Positions 6,151 through 11,471 of a stretch of 11,471 bases of DNA are shown in pieces. How positions within the stretch are numbered: position 1 is the first letter of the stretch; each line of letters begins with the position of its first letter. A program made the position numbers and the translations under genes. The notes beneath the pieces are model-generated. The model had not been told where the DNA came from and did not search any database. It saw only the letters and a program-made list of their open reading frames with translations. The DNA is from Bryobacterales bacterium. Its GTDB lineage: Bacteria; Acidobacteriota; Terriglobia; Bryobacterales; Bryobacteraceae. Where the stretch lies: positions 1-11,471 of the forward strand of contig JALOKO010000062.1 of the NCBI GenBank assembly GCA_025456495.1. Reading direction: 5' to 3'.

Positions 6151-7740
6151 GTGAAAAAAGGCCGCGTGAGCACTTCCCATACCCCACTGGAGCCTACACC
6201 CCGGCAGGGTTCCGACAACCAGAACCTGAGCGAACTGCTGCATGGACTCCCCCCTGAAATCCATCATCACGCCAGCGCCACCCTGGCCGCGGAGCTGTTC
6301 CACTTCGGGCTCAAGCGCCAACTGCTGGCGATGGAGCGCCAGGCCGGGTTAAGCGAAACAGACTTCCTGCTGCGGGTGGAGATGCTGCTGGCCTCTGTGG
6401 TGGAGCGGGTGCTGGTGGTGGCGGGCCGGGCCTACTACGAGCGCGGTCACGGGAACGCAGCGGAGGCAATTGCAGCGCTGGCCTCTACCAAGCGGGCGCT
6501 GGGCCTCCACCTATTCCAGCAGCATCACCCCGAAGCTTGTGGAGACCGAACGCCAAGATCCTGGCAGCGGTTCTGGTGTAGCTTGCGAAACCTGGAGGAA
6601 CACCCTGTGTGGGCCGAAGTGGTGAGCGCGCTGGCGGCCAAGGATGTCGACCGGGAGCCGACAGAGTACTTCCTGGAGGAGATGGAGAGGCTGCAGCACT
6701 TGCGCGCGGACCCGGATGCACGGGTGGCCGCGATTGAGGCGGAGGGCCAAGCGAGACACGAGCAGGCAGGAGCCAGCGGGCAGCGCACCACAGCGGAGAG
6801 CGCCCAGACACCACCAGCCAGCCAGGAGCGGCCCGCACGGGAGCGTTACTGGCTGCTTCCTGCTGACGCAAACGAAGTCCTGGAAAATGCCCGCAGAAAC
6901 TTCCACCACGAAGTGGGAGCGGTGGAGCTGGCATTATCGACAGCGCCGGCGGCCATCCTGCGCATCCAGGCGGCATTCTCGGTGGCGCGGGCAGGTGGCG
7001 AGAACGGCTGGAACCCCACGGGCGCGCCAGTATCGGAGCTGGTAGCGGGCGAAGTGTCCGCAGTGCTGCAGGCAGTGTATGAGGCAGCGCACCGCGAACT
7101 GACAGAGGCAGCCGGGCCGGAAATCACCGTCGAATACGGATTCAGCGGCCTGGCACTTTGGGTTTTCCAGTTCCTGCATGCTCTCCCGCAGTCGGTACGC
7201 GTGATGGCGGAGCTAAAGGCGGCGCAATACTGGTTTCTGGCTCACGATGCCAACGGGCAGTTCCATGTTGCGGAAGCGGCGCCAGGCGAGCCCGACTATG
7301 GGAAGCGGGCGGCCGCGGAACTGCAACGCCTGGCCTACCGCTTCCAGGCGAGGGCGTTGGAGCTGGTGGCGGAAGAGGGATTCGGGCGCGCGGCCGCGGA
7401 TCCGGTGGGCCGGATCGACGCGCCAGCAGAGAGCAGCGCCAGCGATGCAAGCGGGCAGGTGGTGGTGCAGCCGGAGGCACGGGCTGGGGTGGACGTGGAC
7501 ATTCCACTGGAACAACGGGAGGCAGCTATCCGGCAGGCGAGGGAGGCGCTCGCACTCGAATCGGATGAGGTACTAGCAGAGAAGCTAGGGGTAAGTCCTA
7601 CGACACTGAGCCGCTGGAAGACCGGACGCGTAGGGAAGGGCAAGAGCATGGTCTCTGAGGAAACTGCCCGCACCGTTGCAAAAAAAGTCCGCAAGCACCT
7701 GAACGGCAGCAGCCTTCCGACGGAATTCTACAAGGTATAA
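6151..7740 (+). CDS. Large helical protein of unknown function with a C-terminal HTH domain
   Basis: About 529 residues from GTG 6151 (AAAAGG 5-6 bases upstream); GTG 6166 is an alternative. Nearly the whole protein is predicted helix. Residues about 30-150 (ELLHGLPPEIHHHASATLAA, then FLLRVEMLLASVVERVLVVA) and about 235-440 are two helical blocks separated by a Gln/Glu/Ala/Pro-rich linker at about 200-235. The last 60 residues contain a Cro/XRE-like HTH (SDEVLAEKLGVSPTTLSRWK) followed by a basic helix. No family was recognised for the body. It could be a DNA-binding regulator with a large sensing or oligomerising part, or a partitioning or replication accessory factor. It is a single-gene unit, convergent with the regulator at 7780-8367. 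Confidence 0.75.
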   Translation: MKKGRVSTSHTPLEPTPRQGSDNQNLSELLHGLPPEIHHHASATLAAELFHFGLKRQLLAMERQAGLSETDFLLRVEMLLASVVERVLVVAGRAYYERGHGNAAEAIAALASTKRALGLHLFQQHHPEACGDRTPRSWQRFWCSLRNLEEHPVWAEVVSALAAKDVDREPTEYFLEEMERLQHLRADPDARVAAIEAEGQARHEQAGASGQRTTAESAQTPPASQERPARERYWLLPADANEVLENARRNFHHEVGAVELALSTAPAAILRIQAAFSVARAGGENGWNPTGAPVSELVAGEVSAVLQAVYEAAHRELTEAAGPEITVEYGFSGLALWVFQFLHALPQSVRVMAELKAAQYWFLAHDANGQFHVAEAAPGEPDYGKRAAAELQRLAYRFQARALELVAEEGFGRAAADPVGRIDAPAESSASDASGQVVVQPEARAGVDVDIPLEQREAAIRQAREALALESDEVLAEKLGVSPTTLSRWKTGRVGKGKSMVSEETARTVAKKVRKHLNGSSLPTEFYKV

Positions 7741-7745
7741 CTCGG

Positions 7746-7782
7746 CCTCATAGCGTGAGGGACCATACCGCCATGACGCCTA
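7746..7782. repeat. Second copy of the GGGACCAT...CCATGACGCC repeat, with a small hairpin
   Basis: Between two convergent genes, GGGACCAT (7759-7766) and CCATGACGCC (7771-7780) repeat the boundary words of the 4387-4416 element, but with one 8-bp unit fewer between them. CCTCA (7746-7750) and TGAGG (7756-7760) add a 5-bp hairpin without a T-run, so it is a weak terminator candidate at best. Confidence 0.5.
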
Positions 7783-8367
7783 CGGCCTTTTGCGGCGGGT
7801 GGTGGCGTTCCGCTTCCCTTGTTTTTGTACTGGTGCGGTTGCGGGTGGGCCGGATGCCAGCGCATGCAAGGCAGATTCCCATGAATCGTCGCGTTCGCGC
7901 TTGATTACCGGAAGGGTTCTTCTCTCATAATCCGTAATGGCCCGGTTGATGAACGAAGTCACTTCGCTGGTGGCCTTGCAGGGTTCATGAGTGCCCGTTA
8001 GGCACTCCATCACTTCCACCACGATTTCGTGAAATCGACGCTGCAAGTCTGGCGTTCCCGTTCCCGCAAGCCAAGTCACGATTGACCGATACACCCTGGA
8101 GTCTTCATCGAGGAACAGACTACGATGGAAGCCCTGGAAATCGAGCCCGCTTTCCCGAAGAAACGCATCCCACAGAATAATGGCGAGATCGCCATGGCCG
8201 CGTTCATGGGCTAACCTGGCAAGGCTTACCAGCGCGCGGCCGGATGGATCACCGCCGGTATCGTACTTAGCAATAGACCGAATTGCCAAACCAGCAGCAT
8301 TGGCAAATTGCTGCTGGGTCATAGAGAGGCGTCTCCGTAATTCCTTAGCTGCTTGCCCTGGTTCCAT
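7780..8367 (-). CDS. XRE-family transcriptional regulator with C-terminal extension
   Basis: This 195-residue protein starts at ATG 8367 (TTG 8373 is possible). Residues about 5-40 are a typical XRE HTH (AAKELRRRLSMTQQQFANAA, GLAIRSIAKYDTGG), followed by LVSLARLAHERGHGDLAIIL, a segment resembling the one in the element's first HTH protein (LVAVARHLGRADLATVF). The remaining 120 residues are mostly helical with a basic tail and may dimerise or sense a ligand. No good ribosome site precedes the start; TAGAAT lies about 10 bases upstream on the coding strand, so a leaderless mRNA is possible. Divergent from the excisionase-like gene at 8487, it occupies the position of a phage CI-type repressor. 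Confidence 0.8.
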   Translation of the reverse strand: MEPGQAAKELRRRLSMTQQQFANAAGLAIRSIAKYDTGGDPSGRALVSLARLAHERGHGDLAIILWDAFLRESGLDFQGFHRSLFLDEDSRVYRSIVTWLAGTGTPDLQRRFHEIVVEVMECLTGTHEPCKATSEVTSFINRAITDYERRTLPVIKRERDDSWESALHALASGPPATAPVQKQGKRNATTRRKRP

Positions 8368-8421
8368 CCGCAAACCAATTCTAACGAAAATGTCTCCTGG
8401 TAGGATTTTAGGCGAAATCTA

Positions 8422-8471
8422 CGCATGTAGCGCATGTGAGGGTTGCATTTCGTCGCGCATGGCCGTATCCT
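8422..8471 (+). promoter_or_regulatory. Shared divergent control region with CGCATG(T) sites and a promoter
   Basis: CGCATGT occurs at 8422-8428 and 8431-8437, and CGCATG again at 8456-8461. TTGCAT (8443-8448) and TATCCT (8466-8471), 17 bases apart, form a plausible sigma-70 promoter for the rightward gene, and the third CGCATG lies in its spacer. The layout suggests that the adjacent XRE regulator binds these sites and blocks the rightward promoter. The promoter words match consensus only moderately. Confidence 0.45.
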
Positions 8472-8486
8472 TTCGTGTAGAGGATT

Positions 8487-8711
8487 ATGCAGACCATGCA
8501 TGCTACATCTACACGCGATAATAGCAGCGAATCGTCCAAGACCTACACGGCGACCGAAATCAGCGCGGCGCTGGGCCTGAATCTGAACAGGGTCTACCAG
8601 ATGGCGCGCGAGGGTCGAATCCCCTGCATTCGCGCCGGCAAGCGCTACATCTTTCCGCGGGCAGCCTTCGACAAGTGGCTGAGCACCGCGGGCAACCAGA
8701 CGGCCGCATAG
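8487..8711 (+). CDS. Excisionase/AlpA-like HTH protein
   Basis: This 74-residue protein contains one excisionase-type winged HTH at about residues 20-66: YTATEISAALGLNLNRVYQM, then EGRIPCIRAGKRYIFPRAAF. Such proteins either bend DNA at attachment sites to direct excision or act as small activators of element genes. No integrase is in the window, so its partner would lie beyond the right edge. ATG 8487 has AGAGG only 3 bases upstream; ATG 8496 is possible. It is divergent from the XRE regulator and 36 bases ahead of the next gene, probably in one transcript. Confidence 0.78.
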   Translation: MQTMHATSTRDNSSESSKTYTATEISAALGLNLNRVYQMAREGRIPCIRAGKRYIFPRAAFDKWLSTAGNQTAA

Positions 8712-8747
8712 GCGGCAAAACTTCCCCCAAAGAAAGGAACCCTACTC

Positions 8748-9326
8748 ATGAAAAAAGGAACGACATGCAGCGAGGCGATCCCCTGCATCACGGATTGGCG
8801 CTTCGACGAGATCGAGGAACGCGAGCCTGACCACTTCAGGGCGCGCGCCCGCATCGAAGCATTGCGGCGAGTCATAGTGGCCTACGATGAACCGCTGATT
8901 CGGGCGGGCGTGGAGGCGCACGTTTTCTTCGCCAGCCTGTTCGAGAAGCTGGAGGACGCCCCTGATAACTATGGCTTGCAGCACGTCCTACAGGCAATCC
9001 GGGACACCTTAGATTCCTACGAGCTTGAACTGCCTGCCGGATACTGGGCGGAGACAGCCCGCGATTCCTGGTGGCCTGATGCTTTCGACCGGGTGCGGCA
9101 TGCTATCAGACAAAACCCGCCAGCAGTGGCCAGTGACGCGGAATGTCCCAACCTTCAGCGGTTGGGTGTGCCCGTGGAAGAAGTGGCCTTCTATCAGACG
9201 GCGTGGGCACTCTTCCGGCGAGATCCTGCAGCAGGGAAGTGTGCAGAGCCTGGCAGGTTGGCCGAGTTGATTTGCGACGCCACGGACAAAGGGAACGCGT
9301 GCGTCGAAGCGGCGGCAGAGGTCTAG
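8748..9326 (+). CDS. Hypothetical protein, acidic and helical
   Basis: A 192-residue protein from ATG 8748, with AAAGGA about 9 bases upstream. The composition is acidic with many aromatic residues (DWRFDEIEEREPDHF, YWAETARDSWWPDAFDRV). No transmembrane segment, signal peptide or known motif is visible. Three cysteines (near residues 7, 13 and 132) are not arranged as a zinc site. It appears to be the second gene of the rightward transcript starting at 8487, and a strong terminator closes this unit just after it. No function can be offered. Confidence 0.75.
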   Translation: MKKGTTCSEAIPCITDWRFDEIEEREPDHFRARARIEALRRVIVAYDEPLIRAGVEAHVFFASLFEKLEDAPDNYGLQHVLQAIRDTLDSYELELPAGYWAETARDSWWPDAFDRVRHAIRQNPPAVASDAECPNLQRLGVPVEEVAFYQTAWALFRRDPAAGKCAEPGRLAELICDATDKGNACVEAAAEV

Positions 9327-9342
9327 AGTGCCTCCTGGTGAT

Positions 9343-9374
9343 GGAGCCCGGCGACTGTACCGGGCTCCGATTTT
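9343..9374 (+). terminator. Rho-independent terminator after the 192-residue protein gene
   Basis: GGAGCCCGG (9343-9351) and CCGGGCTCC (9360-9368) form a perfect 9-bp G+C-rich stem with an 8-base loop, followed by GATTTT (9369-9374). It lies 17 bases after the stop at 9326. This separates the regulatory unit to its left from the replication module to its right. Confidence 0.85.
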
Positions 9375-9424
9375 CAACCGCCAGGCTCGTTGAGAGTGAG
9401 AGCCGATTTCGGGGGAAACGTGAT

Positions 9425-9452
9425 CAAAAAGCGGCAAAAAGCGACGAAAACC
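9425..9452 (+). repeat. Phased A-tracts (CAAAAAGCG repeat)
   Basis: CAAAAAGCG is repeated at 9425-9433 and 9435-9443, and a third run of four A lies at 9447-9450. The A-tracts are 10-11 bases apart, so they should bend the DNA in one direction. They are the most A-rich bases in a very G+C-rich surrounding. Confidence 0.55.
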
Positions 9453-9525
9453 GGGCAGCCAAATAGCGCACAATCGGAACTTGCGCAAGCAATGGAATCA
9501 ATGAGTTGCGCGGAGTGCCTTATCC

Positions 9526-9576
9526 CGCGCTATCTCGCGCTACCGACGCGCGCTACCCCGCGCCATGGACGCGCTA
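9526..9576 (+). repeat. Helically spaced CGCGCTA array (iteron-like)
   Basis: CGCGCTA occurs at 9526-9532, 9536-9542, 9549-9555 and 9570-9576, with a degenerate copy (CGCGCCA) at 9559-9565. The spacings of 10, 13, 10 and 11 bases approximate one helical turn. This resembles binding sites of a replication initiator or repressor, but the word is G+C rich and thus not rare in this background. Confidence 0.5.
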
Positions 9577-9608
9577 CGGCGCGGCGGGTACGGTGGGGGT
9601 ATGGCGGA

Positions 9609-9654
9609 CCGGGGGTGACGACCCCGGCCCGCGGTGGCCGTCCCGGGGACGGCC
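9609..9654. repeat. Two adjacent G+C-rich dyads
   Basis: CCGGGG (9609-9614) pairs with CCCCGG (9622-9627). GGCCGTCCC (9636-9644) pairs with GGGACGGCC (9646-9654) around a single central G. The second is essentially a 19-base palindrome and lies just before the ribosome site of the gene at 9669. With no T-run it is more likely a protein-binding site than a terminator. Confidence 0.6.
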
Positions 9655-9668
9655 GGGAAGGTAGTGAC

Positions 9669-9887
9669 GTGACCACGGTACCACACACGACGCGACGCGT
9701 CCACGCGGGACGCGGACGCACCGACACCACACCGACGTGGCCGTCGGCGGCCGCGGAGGCTGCCCGGCTGCGGGCGGCGGACCCGGCGGGGCGATACGCG
9801 GCGCTGGCGGCGGAGCTGGACCGCCTGGCGCGGTGGGACGCGGACACGGCGCGGCGCCGGTGGCGCCGGGAGGGGTACCGCGCGTGA
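9669..9887 (+). CDS. Small basic/helical protein at the head of the replication module
   Basis: A 72-residue protein starts at GTG 9669, with GGAAGG about 8 bases upstream. The N-terminus is Thr/Arg rich; residues about 26-72 are a probable pair of helices (AAAEAARLRAADPAGRYAAL, then LDRLARWDADTARRRW). Third codon positions are almost all G or C, as in the neighbouring replication gene, which supports real coding. The stop overlaps the next start as GTGA, implying translational coupling with the initiator. No family was recognised; small regulators or accessory proteins are common at this position. Confidence 0.6.
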   Translation: MTTVPHTTRRVHAGRGRTDTTPTWPSAAAEAARLRAADPAGRYAALAAELDRLARWDADTARRRWRREGYRA

Positions 9888-10960
9888 CACACCACCACCA
9901 CACCGGGGACGTGCTGCTGCGGGCGCTAGACGCCCGGCTGACCCGGCGGCAGATGTACGCCCTGGCGGCGCTGCTGAACCGTCCCACGCAGGGCGGGGTG
10001 ATCGCGCCGGATGACCTCAGGGCTACGGCATGGCATGAGTCGGACGGGCACGCGGCCCGGAAACGTCAGGCAGCACTACTGCAGGTATTCGCTGGGGCGG
10101 GGTTGGGCCAGGTGACGCCAGAGGGCGCCTGGCAGTGGGCGGACGCAGCGGGCCAGGTGGTGGGCCAGGTGGTGGGCCAGGTGGTGGTGGAAGCGCAGCC
10201 GGGCGAATCGCCAGAGCAGCGGGCAGCGCGCCTGAATCGAGAGCGACAGGCACGGTTTCGCGCGCGCCAGGTGCAGCATAGTGGCGTAACGCTTCCAGCG
10301 TCCTTTAGCGTTACAAGGGACGGCTCCAGTAACGTTACGAATAACGCCGAGAGTAACGCTTCGGTTCTTTCCCCCCACACCCCCCTTTCTCCTGTCTTTC
10401 TCTCTCAAACCATTGAAAAGAAAATGGAGAACCAAGACAGTAGCTGTAGTGCCAGTGGCGCGCGTGACGCTGTGACGGTGACGGGTGACGCATTGCGTGA
10501 CGGTGGCAGTGACGCTGGCGCGGGATCGGGATTCGCACTTAGCGGGAGCGTCACGCAGGCTCAGCGCCCGAAGCGCGGCGAATGCGGGGAGACACCGCAG
10601 CAAGCGGCCTGGTTCGCGGAGGTTTGGCCTGGATTCTGGCGCAAGCGCCCGGGGCGCAAGGACGCGCTACGCGCCTTCGCGCGGCACGTTAAGACGGAGC
10701 GCGACTACCGCCTGCTGGTGACTGCCATCGAGCGAGATCGACAGGTCTATTTGTCCTGGGATGAGGACAAGCGGCCCTACTTTTCGACCTACCTCAACCG
10801 CGAAGAGTGGCAGGAGACACCGGAATCGCTGGCGGTTTTAACGAAGGCGCCTGCCAGGCAGGCCAAGACGCCGGAGGATGTCATGGCGGAGGCGCTGGCC
10901 AGTGACTCGGTATTCGAGTGGTCGCGACCACGAACCGAATCGAACGGGAGGGCGGCGTGA
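9884..10960 (+). CDS. Putative replication initiator (lambda O-like organisation)
   Basis: A 358-residue protein from GTG 9884 (GGGAGGGG about 7-8 bases upstream; overlaps the previous stop). Residues about 10-90 form a helical, probably winged-helix DNA-binding part (LTRRQMYALAALLNRPTQGG, WQWADAAG). Residues 90-101 are a GQVV tandem repeat, and about 116-127 are basic (RLNRERQARFRA). Residues about 133-230 are a low-complexity Ser/Thr/Asn/Gly linker whose DNA contains dense repeats. Residues about 238-315 carry the conserved-looking C-terminal domain of phage replication proteins (WFAEVWPGFWRKRPGRKDAL, then YFSTYLNREEWQE). Order of parts, internal repeats and the adjacent DnaB gene all suggest an origin-binding protein that recruits helicase. 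The specific family is not established. Confidence 0.72.
   Translation: MTHHHHTGDVLLRALDARLTRRQMYALAALLNRPTQGGVIAPDDLRATAWHESDGHAARKRQAALLQVFAGAGLGQVTPEGAWQWADAAGQVVGQVVGQVVVEAQPGESPEQRAARLNRERQARFRARQVQHSGVTLPASFSVTRDGSSNVTNNAESNASVLSPHTPLSPVFLSQTIEKKMENQDSSCSASGARDAVTVTGDALRDGGSDAGAGSGFALSGSVTQAQRPKRGECGETPQQAAWFAEVWPGFWRKRPGRKDALRAFARHVKTERDYRLLVTAIERDRQVYLSWDEDKRPYFSTYLNREEWQETPESLAVLTKAPARQAKTPEDVMAEALASDSVFEWSRPRTESNGRAA
10150..10185 (+). repeat. Three tandem 12-bp units encoding GQVV
   Basis: GGGCCAGGTGGT is repeated exactly three times (10150-10161, 10162-10173, 10174-10185) and encodes GQVV three times between the N-terminal domain and the linker of the initiator. Perfect copies at the DNA level imply recent expansion by slippage; copy number may vary between relatives. 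Confidence 0.85.
10284..10362. repeat. First GTAACG iteron cluster inside the initiator gene
   Basis: TAACG words occur on the + strand at 10287-10291, 10330-10334, 10342-10346 and 10354-10358, and on the - strand at 10309-10313 and 10333-10337. Symmetry is striking: GCGT-A-ACGC (10284-10292), GTAACGC...GCGTTAC (10286-10292 with 10308-10314) and the perfect palindrome GTAACGTTAC (10329-10338). GTAACGCTTC is repeated exactly at 10286-10295 and 10353-10362. The words fall in two codon frames, giving Val-Thr in one and Ser-Asn in the other. Confidence 0.65.
10365..10408 (+). other. Polypyrimidine tract between the two repeat clusters
   Basis: The + strand is almost purely C and T for about 43 bases (only two A and one G), followed by a purine-rich run (10415-10430, GAAAAGAAAATGGAGA). 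Such strand asymmetry beside iterons is typical of the easily unwound part of lambdoid origins. It also happens to encode a Pro/Ser-rich linker, which is a competing explanation. Confidence 0.5.
10464..10514 (+). repeat. Second cluster: six GTGACG words in 51 bases
   Basis: GTGACG begins at 10464, 10472, 10478, 10485, 10497 and 10509, and an inverted copy (CGTCAC) lies at 10549-10554. Two copies are in the Val-Thr frame and four in the other frame, encoding Arg-Asp, Gly-Asp or Ser-Asp. With the first cluster the consensus is GTRACG. Confidence 0.65.
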
Positions 10961-11471
10961 TGGCCACTCTTGCACCGGCGCGGGATCTTTTACTGCCCGC
11001 GAAACCCGATATCGAGCGCCTGGTGCTGGGCAGCATCCTGGTGAGCGGCGGCCGCCTGATGGCCAGCGCCCGGGAGGTGCTGGAGCGGGATACCTTCACT
11101 GGCGAACCGCACCGCAGACTTTGGGACGCGATGCTGGCCCTGGATGAGCGCGGACAGCAGATCGACCGCATCACGGTGTACCACGCGGTGGAGTCCGCAC
11201 ACCCGGGGACCTGGACACTGGCGGACCTGGTGGCACTGGATGATGATTCGCCGGACCTGCCCGCGGTGGACACCTACGTGAGCCTGCTGGTGGAGTGTGC
11301 GACGCGACGGAAGGCGATCTTCGCGCTATCGGACCTGGCCCATACCATCGCAGCAGGCAGCGCTACGGGAGACGCACTGGCAGAGGCGGAGGGTATCGCG
11401 CGGCGGTTTGCGGCGCTTGCGGAACGGAAGCGCCAAGCGCTGACGGTGGAGCAGGTGGTGCGGGATGCCGG
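10960..11471 (+). CDS. Replicative DNA helicase, DnaB type, N-terminal part (cut by window end)
   Basis: The frame from ATG 10960 stays open to the window end (170 codons). It encodes a DnaB N-terminal domain: DIERLVLGSILVSGGRLMAS, RDTFTGEPHRRLWDAMLAL, a linker with LADLVAL and YVSLLVECATRRKAIF, followed by the helical linker (LAHTIAAGSATGDALAEAE, IARRFAALAERK). DnaB is the hexameric 5'-3' helicase of the replication fork. The ATPase domain with Walker motifs lies beyond the edge, so intactness is unknown. GGGAGG lies 7-8 bases upstream and the start overlaps the initiator's stop (TGATG), so the two are coupled. Carrying its own helicase suggests the element replicates autonomously at some stage. 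Confidence 0.85.
   Translation, partial: MATLAPARDLLLPAKPDIERLVLGSILVSGGRLMASAREVLERDTFTGEPHRRLWDAMLALDERGQQIDRITVYHAVESAHPGTWTLADLVALDDDSPDLPAVDTYVSLLVECATRRKAIFALSDLAHTIAAGSATGDALAEAEGIARRFAALAERKRQALTVEQVVRDA

Larger units (their letters stand above)
9375..9668. other. Gene-free repeat-rich stretch, candidate origin or control region
   Basis: No convincing gene lies between the terminator and GTG 9669. An open frame through 9390-9668 exists in phase with the small gene, but its translation is arginine- and proline-rich noise. The stretch contains phased A-tracts, a CGCGCTA array and two strong G+C-rich dyads, listed separately. Its position just before a replication gene cluster suits an origin, an operator region or both. 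Confidence 0.5.

Noticed and set aside
7158..7576. Long overlapping frames inside the 529-residue gene
   Set aside because: They are shadows with Arg/Gly/Trp-rich translations and no motif; the main frame keeps a coherent helical protein with an HTH to its stop at 7740.
9336..9374. Terminator hairpin as a small RNA gene
   Set aside because: The stem-loop is fully explained as the terminator of the gene ending at 9326; nothing suggests an independent promoter.
9390..9668. Upstream extension of the 72-residue gene
   Set aside because: The extension translates repeats and dyads into Arg/Pro/Gly-rich noise, crosses the region right after a terminator, and the GTG at 9669 has a good ribosome site.
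9737..9883. Longer start for the initiator at 9737
   Set aside because: It would overlap the small gene completely in a glycine-only reading (GGGCPAAGGGPGG-like). GTG 9884 overlaps the previous stop and follows GGGAGGGG.
10464..10514. GTGACG cluster as a CRISPR-like array
   Set aside because: The units are only 6 bases with 0-6 base gaps; there are no long repeats or spacers and no cas gene. It fits iterons instead.

Overview
The window looks like a chromosomal stretch of an acidobacterium (Bryobacterales/Solibacter-like) that carries the left part of an integrated, phage-like or ICE-like element. The host assignment is an inference from the Oar-type TonB-dependent receptor at the left edge, a family greatly expanded in those bacteria. 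No RNA marker gene is available to confirm it.

Layout. (1) 1-99 is the 3' end of an insertion sequence, probably ISL3 family: the last 24 residues of a transposase on the + strand plus a terminal inverted repeat. It sits inside the TonB-dependent receptor gene on the - strand (67-1932), which loses its C-terminal half. (2) 1933-2370 is a long divergent intergenic region, followed by an HdeD-like six-helix membrane protein gene (2371-2985). (3) At 3103-3138 the - strand reads as the acceptor 3' half and T-arm of a tRNA, probably tRNA-Leu, with CCA end but no 5' half. This is the typical scar of tyrosine-recombinase integration into a tRNA gene, so I place the element's left boundary here. The element continues to the right and leaves the window.

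(4) The element starts with a short HTH gene and three overlapping small ORFs (3291-4221), then a small exported protein (4434-4832). A PIN-domain toxin and its excisionase-type HTH antitoxin follow on the - strand (5388-4795 and 5836-5372), with nested dyads in front of the pair. (5) A 529-residue protein of unknown function with a C-terminal HTH domain (6151-7740) faces an XRE regulator on the - strand (8367-7780). That regulator is divergent from a small excisionase/AlpA-like HTH gene (8487-8711), with repeated CGCATG sites in the shared control region, resembling a phage switch. An unknown 192-residue protein (8748-9326) closes this block and is followed by a clear rho-independent terminator (9343-9374).

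(6) The right end is a replication module. A gene-free, repeat-rich stretch (9375-9668) has phased A-tracts, helically spaced CGCGCTA repeats and large dyads. Then come a 72-residue protein (9669-9887), an O-like replication initiator (9884-10960) and a DnaB-type helicase (10960 to the window end), with start/stop overlaps implying one translationally coupled transcript. The most interesting signal is inside the initiator gene: two clusters of the hexamer GTRACG (10284-10362 and 10464-10514) flank an almost pure pyrimidine tract. The motif recurs in two reading frames and encodes different amino acids, which points to selection on DNA. This arrangement resembles the lambda origin inside gene O.

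No integrase, structural phage gene, CRISPR array or complete tRNA is visible in the window.
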